Below are positions 46,999 through 56,091 of a stretch of 64,000 nucleotides of DNA, piece after piece; position 1 is the stretch's first letter, and the number at the start of each line of letters is the position of its first letter. The position numbers were made by a program, and so were the translations under genes. The notes below the pieces were generated by a model that was not told where the DNA came from, ran no database searches, and saw only the letters and a list, made by a program, of their open reading frames with translations. The stretch spans positions 310,001-374,000 of the forward strand of contig NZ_VUKA01000002.1 in the NCBI RefSeq assembly GCF_008386565.1, written 5' to 3'. The stretch is from Teichococcus oryzae (GTDB taxonomy: Bacteria > Pseudomonadota > Alphaproteobacteria > Acetobacterales > Acetobacteraceae).

Positions 46999-48406
46999 CG
47001 GCGGCGATCGGCCCCTGGGATGGCGGCTGCGGCTGCTCCTGGCCAGGCACGCTGAGCACCGCCTCGGCCTCGCGCAGGGCGTCATGCGCCACCACCGCGA
47101 TGATGTTGTCGCCCGCCATCACCTGCGTCGCGGCATCTGGGATGATGGCTTCGCCCCTGCGCAGCACGGCGCCCACCAGCATGCCGCGCGGCAGGCCGGC
47201 CTTGCCCAGCGGTGCCGCGACCAGGGGGGAGCCGGCGAGCGCCTCCGCTTCCAGCACCTCGCCGAAATCGCCGCGCAGCCGGTGCACCTGGGCCACCGCG
47301 CCGCGCCGCACATGGCGCAGGATGGAGGAAATGGTGATGGCGCTGGGGCTGACCGCCACGTCGATGCCCATCACATCCAGGACCGATTCGTAGGAAGCCT
47401 TGTTCACCAGCGTCACCGCCCGGCGGCAGCCCGCCCGCTTGGCCAGCACGGACACGAAGATGTTGGTTTCGTCGTCATTGGTGACGGCGACCAGCGTGTC
47501 CACCGCGCCGACATTGGCTTCCTCCAGCAGGTCGCGCTCCAGCGCGTCGCCTTGCAGCACCACCACCTTGGGGCCGAGTTCGCGGGCGATGGCCTCGGCG
47601 CGTTGCGGATCGTGCTCGATCAGCTTCAGGGACACCAGGGATTCGCCGGCCAGCCGGCGCGCCAGGTGGACCCCCACATTGCCACCGCCGACGATCAGCA
47701 GGCGCCGCGCCGCCACGTCGCGATGGCCGAAGGCGGCCATCACCTGGTGCATCAGCGCCGGCTGCGCGATCATATACACATCGTCGCCGGGGCGCAGCCG
47801 ATCGGTCCCGGCCGGCACCGAGGCCTGGCCTTCCCGCAGCAGGGCCACCACCACGAAGCCGCTGCGCGCCGCCGCTTCCCGCAGCGCCTTGACCGATTGG
47901 CCGGCGACGGGCGCGCCTTCCTCCACCTCCAGCCCGAGCAGCTGCACCCGCCCCTCGGCCAGCGGCACCATGTCGAAGGCGCCGGGGGCGTGCAGGCGGC
48001 GGGCGATGCCGCGCGCCACTTCCCGCTCGGGCGAGATGATGACGTCGATCGGCATCTGGTCGGGCGCGTAGAGGCCCTGCCAGATCGGCTCCAGATAGCC
48101 GTGGTGGCGCAGCCGGGCGATGCGCCGCTTCACCCCGAACAAGGAATGGCCAAGCTGGCAGGCCACCATGTTGACCTCGTCCGACCGGGTGACGGCCACC
48201 AGCAGGTCGGCATCCTCGGCGCCCGCCTCGCGCAGCACCTCGGGATGGGAGGCATGGCCGACCATGCCGCGCACATCGTAGCTTTCATCGGCGCGGCGGG
48301 CCTGCAGGGGGTCGAGGTCGATAACGGTGACGTCGTTGCCTTCCCGCGCCAGATGGCGGGCAATGGTGGTGCCGACCTGCCCGGCGCCGCAAACGATCAC
48401 CCGCAC
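46988..48406 (-). CDS. trkA: Trk potassium system regulator TrkA
   Basis: Cytosolic NAD(H)-binding gating ring subunit of Trk. 472 residues with two RCK repeats: Rossmann motif GAGQVGTTIARHLA (7-20) with TrkA-C after it, then GGGNVGVHLARRLAGE with a second TrkA-C. The duplicated layout is typical of TrkA, whereas KtrA has one copy. The start is GTG. It overlaps the upstream AGE epimerase gene by 10 bases and trkH by 11, so the three genes are an operon in the order AGE, trkA, trkH. Confidence 0.95.
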   Translation of the reverse strand: MRVIVCGAGQVGTTIARHLAREGNDVTVIDLDPLQARRADESYDVRGMVGHASHPEVLREAGAEDADLLVAVTRSDEVNMVACQLGHSLFGVKRRIARLRHHGYLEPIWQGLYAPDQMPIDVIISPEREVARGIARRLHAPGAFDMVPLAEGRVQLLGLEVEEGAPVAGQSVKALREAAARSGFVVVALLREGQASVPAGTDRLRPGDDVYMIAQPALMHQVMAAFGHRDVAARRLLIVGGGNVGVHLARRLAGESLVSLKLIEHDPQRAEAIARELGPKVVVLQGDALERDLLEEANVGAVDTLVAVTNDDETNIFVSVLAKRAGCRRAVTLVNKASYESVLDVMGIDVAVSPSAITISSILRHVRRGAVAQVHRLRGDFGEVLEAEALAGSPLVAAPLGKAGLPRGMLVGAVLRRGEAIIPDAATQVMAGDNIIAVVAHDALREAEAVLSVPGQEQPQPPSQGPIAADDP

Positions 48407-49482
48407 CGGTCGCGCACCTCGGTGATGGCGCAGCTCAGATGGTAAAGGCTGCTGGCCGGGGCGGGCTCAGTGCTGAGGCGGCCATCCGGCAGGCGCCGCT
48501 CGTGCCACAGCCCGTCGGGCCGCAGATAGCCGCGGAGCACCCGCGCTGCCTCGGCCAGGTCGTCCGGCGCCGTGTCCAGGCGCAGCGCGGCGGATTTCAG
48601 CCGCTCCGCCTGCGGCCAAAGGCGGGCGCCCCGCCCCCACACCACGCCATCGCTGCCGACCACGTCGAACAGTGCGCCGGTTCCGTTCGCGCGCCCATGC
48701 GCATCCACGAAATCCTGCAGCGCCGCCGCTTCCTCTGGCGCGGCATGCGCGCCGGCCAGCCGGGCATGCAGATCGAGCAGCCAGATCCATTCGCAGGCAT
48801 GGCCCGGCTCGGCCGGATGCGGTTCCTCCAGCGGATGCAGGTCGTCGGAAAAGAATTCCGCCAGGGTGCCGCTGCCGGCCTGGAAGAAGCGGGCGCGGAA
48901 CAGCGCGACAAGGCGGGCCGCGGCGTCGAGGAACCGTTCGTCGCCGAAGCTGGCGGCGGCGGCAAGGCGCGCTTCCAGCAGGTGCATGTGCGGATTCTGC
49001 CGGCGCGGCAGGTGGGGCGGCAAGCCTTCGAGATAGCCGCCCTCGGCATGGGTCAGGTGGTGCTCGATGAAGTCGTCCAGCGCCAGGGCGGCTTCGCGCA
49101 GTTCCGCCCGCGGCTGCACCGTGGCGGCGGTGGAAAGCGCCAGCAGCACGAAGGCATGGTCATACAGGTCGCGGCGGTCATCGATCACCCGGTTGTCCAG
49201 GCCGAAGCGCCAGGCATAGCCGCCATCCGGCCGCGCCGCGTGGTCGCGCAGGAAGCGCAGCCCAAGCTCCACCGCCTCATCGGCGCGGGAAATGCCCTGC
49301 CGCTGCGCCAGGCTGAAGCTGTAGACCTGCCGTGCCACGACGCGGAGGCGGCGGAACTCCGCCGAGCAGTGGCGGCCCTCCAGGTCCAGGCTTTCATGGA
49401 AGGCGCCCGCCCGCCAGTCGACGCCGTGGGACAACCAAAGCGGCCATGCCGCACCCGTCAGCCAGGACCAGAGATCATGCAT
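48397..49482 (-). CDS. AGE-family epimerase/isomerase (N-acylglucosamine 2-epimerase-like)
   Basis: 361 residues of the AGE (alpha6/alpha6 barrel) superfamily. Barrel motifs include RLRVVARQVYSFSLA, DLYDHAFVLLALS, NPHMHLLEARLAA, and PGHACEWIWLLDLHAR with the conserved His and Glu region. The family covers N-acylglucosamine 2-epimerases, mannose isomerases and sulfoquinovose isomerases; the substrate cannot be told from the sequence. A GTG directly before the ATG is an alternative start. It overlaps trkA by 10 bases, yet a functional link is not obvious. Confidence 0.85.
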   Translation of the reverse strand: MHDLWSWLTGAAWPLWLSHGVDWRAGAFHESLDLEGRHCSAEFRRLRVVARQVYSFSLAQRQGISRADEAVELGLRFLRDHAARPDGGYAWRFGLDNRVIDDRRDLYDHAFVLLALSTAATVQPRAELREAALALDDFIEHHLTHAEGGYLEGLPPHLPRRQNPHMHLLEARLAAAASFGDERFLDAAARLVALFRARFFQAGSGTLAEFFSDDLHPLEEPHPAEPGHACEWIWLLDLHARLAGAHAAPEEAAALQDFVDAHGRANGTGALFDVVGSDGVVWGRGARLWPQAERLKSAALRLDTAPDDLAEAARVLRGYLRPDGLWHERRLPDGRLSTEPAPASSLYHLSCAITEVRDRCG

Positions 49483-49580
49483 CACATCCGGGCGTTACGA
49501 TGGCGGGCCGCCGATCGGCAAGAGGGTTCGGGCCGCGATGCCGCCACGGGAAGCGGCAGGGGCGACGGGCCCGCGCAACG

Positions 49581-49605
49581 AAAAAGGGGCGCCGAGGCGC
49601 CCCTT
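49581..49605 (-). terminator. Intrinsic terminator of typA
   Basis: Read on the minus strand, AAGGGGCGCC and GGCGCCCCTT form a near-perfect stem with a tiny loop, followed by TTTTTC. It sits eight bases after the typA stop. Confidence 0.8.
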
Positions 49606-49612
49606 CCGCGGA

Positions 49613-51442
49613 TCAGGCCGCCTCGCTCTCGGCGCGGCGGGCATGCTTCTTCCGCTCATGCGGATCAAGGTAGCGCTTGCGCAGGCGGATCGCGCTCGGC
49701 GTCACCTCCACCAGCTCGTCATCCTCGATATAGGCGATGGCCTGTTCCAGGCTCATCCGCCGCGGCGGCGTCAGCAGCAGGGCCTCGTCCTTGCCGGAGG
49801 CACGGACATTGGTCAGCTTCTTTTCCTTGATGGGATTCACGTCGAGGTCGTTCTCGCGCGAATGCTCACCCAGGATCAGGCCGGTATAAACCTTGGCGCC
49901 CGGATCGACGAACAGCGTGCCGCGCTCCTGCAGGGAGAACAGCGCATACTGCACCGCCTCGCCATCGGAGTTGGAGATCAGGCTGCCCTTCACCCGGCCC
50001 TCGATCGGCCCGGCCCAGGGCTGGTAGCCCAGGAACAGGCGGTTCATCATGCCGGTGCCGCGCGTGTCGGTCAGGAACTCGCCATGATATCCGATCAGCC
50101 CACGCGAGGGGATGTGGAAGGTCAGGCGCACCTTGCCGCCGCCGGAAGGGCGCATGTCCTGCATCATGCCCTTGCGCAGGGACATCTTCTCGACGACCAC
50201 GCCTGAGAATTCCTCATCGACATCGATGACGGCTTCCTCGAACGGCTCCTCGCGCTCGCCCGTTTCCGGGTTGACCTGCGTCAGCACGCGCGGGCGGCCG
50301 ATGGTCAGCTCGAAGCCCTCGCGGCGCATGGTCTCGATCAGCACGCCGAGCTGAAGCTCGCCACGGCCGGCGACCTCGAAGCTGTCAGCTTCCTCCGAGT
50401 CCTTCACGCGGATGGCGACGTTGCCTTCCGTTTCCTTGTAAAGGCGGTCGCGGATCTGGCGGGAGGTGACCTTCTTGCCCTCGCGGCCGCCTAGCGGGCC
50501 GTCATTGATGCGGAAGGTCATGGTGAGCGTCGGCGGGTCGATGGGGATCGCCGGCAGCGGCTCCGCCACCTCGGGGGAAGCAATGGTGTCCGGGATGGTG
50601 GCGTCCGACAGGCCGGCGATGGCGCAGATGTCGCCCGCCTGCACCTCATCGACCGGCACGCGGTCGAGGCCCGAGAAGGTCATCAGCTTGGTCAGGCGGC
50701 CGGTCTCGACCACCGTGCCGTCCTGGCGCAGCACGCGCACCGGCATGTTCACCTTCGCCGTGCCCTGCTCGATGCGCCCGGTCAGGATGCGGCCCAGGAA
50801 GCTGTCGGCCTCCAGGATGGTCGCGTTCATGGCGAAGGGGGCTTCCCGGTTCACGGTCGGCGCCGGCACATGGCTCAGGATCAGGTCGAACATCGGCGAC
50901 AGGTCCTTGCGCGGACCGTCCATCGTCAGGTCGGCCCAGCCCTGGCGGCCGGAAGCGAACATGGTGTGGAAGTCGAGCTGCTCGTCCGAGGCGCCGAGCG
51001 CCGCGAACAGGTCGAACACCTCGTTCAGCACCTCGTCGGCGCGGGCGTCCTGGCGGTCGACCTTGTTGATGACCACGATCGGCTTCAGGCCACGGGCCAG
51101 CGCCTTGGTCAGCACGAACTTGGTCTGCGGCAGCGGGCCTTCGGCCGCGTCGCAGAGCACGATGGCGCCATCCACCATGGACAGGATGCGCTCCACCTCG
51201 CCACCGAAATCGGCGTGGCCCGGCGTGTCGACGATGTTGATCTTGACGCCTTTCCACTCGACGGCGGTGGACTTGGCGAGAATGGTGATGCCGCGCTCAC
51301 GCTCCAGGTCGTTCCGGTCCATTGCGCGCTCAGCCACGTTCTGGTTGGCGCGGAAGGCCCCGGCCTGCTTCAGCAGGTTGTCGACGAGAGTAGTCTTCCC
51401 GTGATCGACATGGGCGATGATAGCGACGTTGCGCAATTCCAT
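49613..51442 (-). CDS. typA: Ribosome-associated GTPase TypA/BipA
   Basis: Translational GTPase that assists 50S assembly and stress growth. 609 residues: G1 AHVDHGKT (10-17), the G3 segment VDTPGHADFGGEVER, NKVDRQDARADEV (G4), then EF-G-like domains and the family-specific tail (RLKKRYLD-like RLRKRYLDPHERKKHARR). The ATG at 51442 is the first that begins with ELRNVAIIAHVDHGKT; the longer frame upstream is proline-rich noise. It is a single gene with its own terminator. Confidence 0.96.
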   Translation of the reverse strand: MELRNVAIIAHVDHGKTTLVDNLLKQAGAFRANQNVAERAMDRNDLERERGITILAKSTAVEWKGVKINIVDTPGHADFGGEVERILSMVDGAIVLCDAAEGPLPQTKFVLTKALARGLKPIVVINKVDRQDARADEVLNEVFDLFAALGASDEQLDFHTMFASGRQGWADLTMDGPRKDLSPMFDLILSHVPAPTVNREAPFAMNATILEADSFLGRILTGRIEQGTAKVNMPVRVLRQDGTVVETGRLTKLMTFSGLDRVPVDEVQAGDICAIAGLSDATIPDTIASPEVAEPLPAIPIDPPTLTMTFRINDGPLGGREGKKVTSRQIRDRLYKETEGNVAIRVKDSEEADSFEVAGRGELQLGVLIETMRREGFELTIGRPRVLTQVNPETGEREEPFEEAVIDVDEEFSGVVVEKMSLRKGMMQDMRPSGGGKVRLTFHIPSRGLIGYHGEFLTDTRGTGMMNRLFLGYQPWAGPIEGRVKGSLISNSDGEAVQYALFSLQERGTLFVDPGAKVYTGLILGEHSRENDLDVNPIKEKKLTNVRASGKDEALLLTPPRRMSLEQAIAYIEDDELVEVTPSAIRLRKRYLDPHERKKHARRAESEAA

Positions 51443-51661
51443 ACAGGGGGCAGTCCCAAGGCTGCGCCGCCTGCGCACACGACCCGAAGCCCCGCGACCT
51501 GGAACAGCGCGGGGGCGGGCAGGCGGGCCTGGCGGCTTGTTGCGGCGCACAGATAAGATGCCTAATCGAAAAAAGCGAGCTTTTCCGATCAGGCATTCTC
51601 AGTGGAGTCTGCAGGGCAGCCCCGAGCGGAGGCACAACCAGGCCATCGCGGCATGGCGGCG

Positions 51662-52048
51662 CTAAAGGTGCCAGACCGCCTTGGAGGCGCCGCTGAACGG
51701 CCGGCGGGGGTTGAAGCGCTCCACCGCGCAAAGATGCAGGGCCTGGTGCATGGCGGGCTCAGGCTCGGCCGCCAGATCCTCGGAGGCCAACTCCTCCTCC
51801 GGCGTGTCCGTGGCGTTGTTCTGGCCGGCCGGCCGCCAGGCGACGCGGCTCGGCATCATGGAGCGGAACAGCGGCGCGGTTTGCGCGCAGCCGGGATTCT
51901 CGGCCATGCCCTGAAGGGCGACCGGGCGGAACATGGCAGCCGCGGGGGGAGCGGCGGCGGTGACGGGCGAGGCGGGGGCCATCGAAGCCTGCGTGAGTGC
52001 TCCTAGGACAACCGCTGCCAGGGGGGTCAGCAACGAGGTCGGGCGCAT
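51662..52048 (-). CDS. Hypothetical secreted protein
   Basis: 128 residues with a probable signal peptide (RPTSLLTPLAAVVLGALTQ then ASMA-PAS). The mature part is Ala/Pro-rich and has two Cys (GCAQ, HLCAVE), which could pair in the periplasm. No recognisable domain. No Shine-Dalgarno is visible before this ATG; an upstream Met at 52108 would bury the signal peptide, so I prefer 52048. Function unknown. Confidence 0.45.
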   Translation of the reverse strand: MRPTSLLTPLAAVVLGALTQASMAPASPVTAAAPPAAAMFRPVALQGMAENPGCAQTAPLFRSMMPSRVAWRPAGQNNATDTPEEELASEDLAAEPEPAMHQALHLCAVERFNPRRPFSGASKAVWHL

Positions 52049-52182
52049 GTTGAAACAATGATTTCGGGGACGGTTCGTTGCCGGCGTCTGAACCAGGCTG
52101 AAACACAAAGTTTTTCCGCAACCAAGCAGGGGGTTTGTCGCTTCGCGAGCGGAGACGGCCGATTCCCGAGAGGAGACACCCG

Positions 52183-52608
52183 ATGAGCGATACCTCCACA
52201 GGCGGCGACGACGACGATGGTGAGGTGGATCTGGGCATCAGCCTGGAAACCGTCGCCACGGTGGTGGACCACATTCGCGCCATACAGGAAGGCGAAGACA
52301 GCGACGAAGTCGATACCGACGACGAGGACCCCGACAACGAGGGCGATGAGGAGGATTTCAGCGAGGAAACCCTGGCCGCCTTTATCGAGGAACTGAACGA
52401 GGACGAGCAGGCCGCGCTGGTGGCGCTGGCCTGGATCGGCCGCGGCGATTACGAGCCGGAGGAATGGGGAGAAGCGCTCCGCCTCGCCAAGGAACGCAGC
52501 AGCGCGGGCGATACATCCGCCTACCTCCTCGGCATGGACATGGCCGGCGACCTGCTGGCGGAAGGCCTGGCGGCCTTTGGCATCGCCGTGGAGGACGTGG
52601 AACGCTGA
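52183..52608 (+). CDS. DUF3775 domain-containing protein
   Basis: 141 residues. A very acidic stretch (EGEDSDEVDTDDEDPDNEGDE) follows ISLETVATVVDHIRAIQ, then the DUF3775 core LNEDEQAALVALAWIGRGDYEPEEWGEAL and YLLGMDMAGDLLAEGLAAFGI. The family is common in alphaproteobacteria and has no assigned function. AGGAGA seven bases before the ATG. Convergent with the DUF1194 gene, with only six bases between the stops. Confidence 0.85.
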   Translation: MSDTSTGGDDDDGEVDLGISLETVATVVDHIRAIQEGEDSDEVDTDDEDPDNEGDEEDFSEETLAAFIEELNEDEQAALVALAWIGRGDYEPEEWGEALRLAKERSSAGDTSAYLLGMDMAGDLLAEGLAAFGIAVEDVER

Positions 52609-52614
52609 GCCGCT

Positions 52615-53346
52615 TCAGGCCCGCTCCATGCGCGGGCCTGAACGGCCGGCGATCTCCCGGATCAGCTTGCGGCGGATCGCCGCGCCGAAGCTGTCGAAAT
52701 CATCCGCCGCGACCAGGAACGCGCCGGGGCCGCCGATCACTGAATCAGCATAATATTGATCCAGCGGCAGGCTGTGGCGGCGGTTGAAGCTCGGCCGGTC
52801 GTTCATGATCGGCAGGCCGTTGATGACGATGCCCTTGGCTACCGCCGCGTCCCGCGCCTGTTCCGCCGGCGGGCCAGAATTGTTGACCCCGTCGCCGGAC
52901 ACGTCGATCACCCGCCGTGCCGCCTCGAAGGGCGCCTGATCCAGCAACTCGGTTCCAAAGGCGAGGGCACCGGAAATGGAGGTCCAGGAAAGCGAGGCGC
53001 GCGGCGCCTCGGCCAGCGCGCTGGCCCAGCGATCGGCATCCCGGCCCCCCGTGAGCCGCATCCAGGGCAACACCTGCCTCTGATATTCGGCGCCCGCCCA
53101 TTCCATGTAGGTGACGGCGATGGCGCCGATCATGCCGCCCTGCACCGCTTCCACGATGCGGGGATCGGTCATGGCGGTGCGGTAGCCTTCACGCTGCAGC
53201 TTGGCCTCGTCCTCGTCGACCGAACGGGAAACGTCCACCGCCAGGACCAGCAGCACATCCACCGGCTCCTCCGCGCGGGGGCGTGGCGGGACCAGGGTGG
53301 CTCCGGCCAGAACGCCGCCCGCGGCCAGCAAGGAACGCCTCAGCAT
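52615..53346 (-). CDS. DUF1194 (von Willebrand A-like) protein
   Basis: 243 residues. After an N-terminal export signal (LRRSLLAAGGVLAGATLV, ending near RAE) comes VDVLLVLAVDVSRSVDEDE, whose DVSRS matches the DxSxS metal-ion-dependent adhesion motif of vWA folds. RRVIDVSGDGVNNSG carries the second conserved Asp. DUF1194 proteins are probably periplasmic; the role is unknown. GGAGG six bases upstream favours this ATG over the one at 53349. Confidence 0.85.
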   Translation of the reverse strand: MLRRSLLAAGGVLAGATLVPPRPRAEEPVDVLLVLAVDVSRSVDEDEAKLQREGYRTAMTDPRIVEAVQGGMIGAIAVTYMEWAGAEYQRQVLPWMRLTGGRDADRWASALAEAPRASLSWTSISGALAFGTELLDQAPFEAARRVIDVSGDGVNNSGPPAEQARDAAVAKGIVINGLPIMNDRPSFNRRHSLPLDQYYADSVIGGPGAFLVAADDFDSFGAAIRRKLIREIAGRSGPRMERA

Positions 53347-53498
53347 CATCCGCCTCCCGCCTTGTCAGAAGGCAGGAAAGCAAATCACGTCACGCGGGTG
53401 TCATTGTTTTCTGCGCACACCTCCGTGTTTCACCGTGCGAGCTTGGACTTAACCGCGAAAAACGCAGGAGGATTGCAAGAAGCGCTGGGGTCGTGATG

Positions 53499-53529
53499 GT
53501 GAAATGCGCCTGATGCGCTTCTATTTCAC
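53499..53529. other. Interrupted palindrome upstream of the sulfur transporter
   Basis: GTGAAAT and ATTTCAC flank GCGC-CTGAT-GCGC, with four unpaired bases on one side. It lies 40 bases before the transporter start. It could be an operator or a leader hairpin. The rest of 53347-53568 has no gene. Confidence 0.35.
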
Positions 53530-53568
53530 GACGCAGAATACTTCATGCGATTGCCGGGAGACGAGTCG

Positions 53569-54801
53569 ATGTCCGCTTCCACCCTAGCTGGAGCGCCAGC
53601 AGGACCACGCCCGCCTTCCATGCAGAACACGGTTGTCGCGGGCGCGCTGCTGCTGCTACTCGGCGGCATGGTTTGGCTCGGCCAGGCCGTGGATGGGCGC
53701 CAGGCGGCACTTTATCTGCTTGGCGGCGCGCTTGGCCTGGTGCTCTACCATGCCGCCTTTGGCTTCACCTCGGCCTGGCGGGTGTTCATCGCCGACCGCC
53801 GGGGTGAGGGGCTGCGGGCGCAGATGGTGATGCTGGCCATTGCCGTGCTGCTGTTCTTCCCCGTGCTGTCCGCCGGCAGCCTGTGGGGCCAGCCGGTGCA
53901 GGGCTTTGTTTCGCCGGTCGGCGTGGGCATGATCTTTGGCGCCTTCATCTTCGGCCTCGGCATGCAGATGGGGGGTGGTTGCGCGTCCGGTACGCTCTAC
54001 ACGGCGGGTGGCGGCTCGGTGCGCATGGTGCTGACGCTGGGGGCCTTCATTCTTGGCTCCACGCTGGGCGCGGCGCATCTGCACTGGTGGGCGGCGTTGC
54101 CGCACCTGCCGCCGATCTCCGTGGTGCAAAGCTGGGGCGTGGTGCCGGCGCTGATGGCGAACCTCGCCGCCTTCGCCGCCATTGCCGGGCTGACCGTGCT
54201 GCTGGAACGCCGCCGGCATGGCCGGCTGGTCACGGCGCCGCACCCGGCAAGGCGGGGCATGGGGCGGCTGTTGCAGGGCCCTTGGCCGATCCTGGCCGGG
54301 GCAGTGGCGCTGGCGTTGCTGAACTTCGCCACCTTGGCCCTGGCCGGGCGGCCCTGGGGCATCACCTCGGCCTTCGCGCTGTGGGGCTCCAAGATGGCCA
54401 TGGCCCTTGGCTTCGACGCGGCGAACTGGCCCTTCTGGTCCAGCGCGCCGCAACAGGCGGCCCTGCATGGCAGCGTGCTGAACGACATCACCTCGGTGAT
54501 GGATATCGGCATCATCGTGGGTGCGCTGCTGGCGGCGGCCCTGGCCGGCCGCTACGCGCCGAAATTCCGCGTGCCGCTGCGTTCGGCGGTGGCGGCGGTG
54601 CTGGGCGGCGTGCTGCTCGGCTATGGCGCGCGGCTGGCCTATGGCTGCAACATCGGCGCCTACTTCTCCGGCATCGCCTCCGGCAGCCTGCATGGCTGGG
54701 TGTGGATGGTGGCGGCCTTCTTCGGCAACGTGCTTGGTACCTTCGCGCGTCCCTTCTTTGGCCTGGAAGTGGAGCGGGTGCCGCGCCAGACGGGCTGCTG
54801 A
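53569..54801 (+). CDS. YeeE/YedE (TsuA-like) sulfur-compound transporter
   Basis: 410-residue inner-membrane protein, about 10 or more helices. The family's functional Cys motifs are present: MGGGCASGTLYTAGGGS (N half) and GARLAYGCNIGAYFSGIASGS (C half), which in TsuA pass thiosulfate. It probably imports thiosulfate or a related sulfur species, or supplies sulfur for selenium or tRNA modification. No TusA/YeeD gene is adjacent. GGGAG eight bases before the ATG selects 53569 over 53545. Confidence 0.88.
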   Translation: MSASTLAGAPAGPRPPSMQNTVVAGALLLLLGGMVWLGQAVDGRQAALYLLGGALGLVLYHAAFGFTSAWRVFIADRRGEGLRAQMVMLAIAVLLFFPVLSAGSLWGQPVQGFVSPVGVGMIFGAFIFGLGMQMGGGCASGTLYTAGGGSVRMVLTLGAFILGSTLGAAHLHWWAALPHLPPISVVQSWGVVPALMANLAAFAAIAGLTVLLERRRHGRLVTAPHPARRGMGRLLQGPWPILAGAVALALLNFATLALAGRPWGITSAFALWGSKMAMALGFDAANWPFWSSAPQQAALHGSVLNDITSVMDIGIIVGALLAAALAGRYAPKFRVPLRSAVAAVLGGVLLGYGARLAYGCNIGAYFSGIASGSLHGWVWMVAAFFGNVLGTFARPFFGLEVERVPRQTGC

Positions 54802-54808
54802 GGCGGCC

Positions 54809-54841
54809 CGGCGCGGCGGAGCATTCCGGCTCCCCGCGCCG
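54809..54841. terminator. Convergent hairpin between the transporter and ccmI
   Basis: CGGCGCGG/CCGCGCCG extended by GGAGC/GCTCC with one bulged C and loop ATTCC. It lies between two convergent stops and is stable, but has no U-tract. Confidence 0.5.
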
Positions 54842-54844
54842 TTC

Positions 54845-55639
54845 CTATGGCAGGTCCTGCAGCCGCCGTTCCACCAGTTCCCGCCAGGGCGCATCGGCCG
54901 GCGCATCCGCCAGCAGGGCGCGCCAGGTGCTGCGGGCATTGGCGTTGCGGCCCGCCTGGGCCTCGGCCAGCCCGGCCAGGTAGCGCAGGCGCGGCTCGCC
55001 CGGGGCCTCCGCCAGGGCGCGCACCAGCAGGGCGGAGGCGGCGTCGGCATTTTCTGTTTCCAGATGAAGCTGTGCCAGCTCCGCCGCCAGCACCGGATCG
55101 AAGCGGCTGGCAAGGGCCCGGTTCCACGCTTCCACCGCCGCCTCTGTGCGCCCGCGCCCGCGTTCGGCATTGCCGAGCAGGATCCATCCCTGCCTCGCGG
55201 CCTCGGTGTTGGGGGGCGTTTGTTCCAGCCGGGCGCGCAGCTGGGTCAGCAGGACGTCGTCGCGGGCAGCCGCTTCCTGTCGCTCCTGGAAGGGCGCGGC
55301 CGGGATGTCGGGATGGCCGCGCCACAGATACAGCCCGAAGCTTCCCGCGGGGATCAGGAAGAGGAAGGCGGCCAGGGCCGCCGCGCCACGGCTGGCGTGG
55401 GCCGGCGCCGCGCTGTCCGGCGCGGTCAGCAGCCGCCGCTGCACCTCCAGCGTGGCGGCGCGGTGGGCGGCCTCCTCCAGCCGCCCGGCGGCGCGGTCGC
55501 GGTCCAGCTCGGCGAGCTGGGCGCGGTACAAAGCGAGATCGGCTTCCCGGCGCCCGGTGGTGCGCACGGGGCGGAACAAGGCGAAGCCGAGCGGCGCCAG
55601 GGCAAGCGCCGCCAGTCCCAGGAACAGGGCCCAGATCAT
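54845..55639 (-). CDS. ccmI: Cytochrome c maturation protein CcmI
   Basis: Apocytochrome c chaperone of System I. 264 residues: first helix at 2-23 (WALFLGLAALALAPLGFAL), cytoplasmic coiled-coil-like loop (LALYRAQLAELDRDRAAGRL), second helix (about 87-105), and a periplasmic TPR region (WILLGNAERGRGRTEAAVEAWNRAL, AQLHLETENADAASALLVRAL) that binds apocytochrome ends. It overlaps ccmH by four bases and is last in the ccm operon. Confidence 0.93.
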   Translation of the reverse strand: MIWALFLGLAALALAPLGFALFRPVRTTGRREADLALYRAQLAELDRDRAAGRLEEAAHRAATLEVQRRLLTAPDSAAPAHASRGAAALAAFLFLIPAGSFGLYLWRGHPDIPAAPFQERQEAAARDDVLLTQLRARLEQTPPNTEAARQGWILLGNAERGRGRTEAAVEAWNRALASRFDPVLAAELAQLHLETENADAASALLVRALAEAPGEPRLRYLAGLAEAQAGRNANARSTWRALLADAPADAPWRELVERRLQDLP

Positions 55640-56091
55640 GCGGTCGGGTCTTTCTCCAGCGCGGCGAGGCGGGCCTGCTCCTCCGGGCTCAGCGGTGCCG
55701 GCTCGGCGGTGGCGGCGCGGCGGCGCAGCAGCAGGATGCCCATCAGCCCGGCTCCCAGTGCCAGCACCGGCATGCCCCAGAGCGCCAGGGTGGCAAGGTT
55801 GAAGGGCGGCCGCAGCAGCACGAAATCGCCGTAACGGTCATGGATGTAGCGGATCACGGCCTGGTCGCTGTCGCCGGCCGCGACGCGCTCCCGCACGATC
55901 AGCCGCAGGTCGCGCGCTAGGCTGGCCTGACTTTCCTCGATGGATTCGTTCTGGCAGACCATGCAGCGCAGTTCGCGCCCGATGGATCGCGCCCGCTGCT
56001 CCTGCGCCGGGTCGGGCAGCATGTCGGAGGGCAGGCCCACGGCGAAGGCCGGTCCCGCGAGCAGCAGCAGGGCCAGGATCAGCTTCTTCAT
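55636..56091 (-). CDS. ccmH: Cytochrome c maturation protein CcmH
   Basis: Thiol reductase/heme-ligation factor that reduces apocytochrome Cys pairs. 151 residues with a signal peptide (LILALLLLAGPAFA), the LRCMVCQNESI motif (Cys43 and Cys46) and one C-terminal membrane helix (about 105-122). The short length without a TPR domain fits the split CcmH/CcmI arrangement of alphaproteobacteria. Its start abuts the ccmG stop by one base. Confidence 0.95.
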   Translation of the reverse strand: MKKLILALLLLAGPAFAVGLPSDMLPDPAQEQRARSIGRELRCMVCQNESIEESQASLARDLRLIVRERVAAGDSDQAVIRYIHDRYGDFVLLRPPFNLATLALWGMPVLALGAGLMGILLLRRRAATAEPAPLSPEEQARLAALEKDPTA

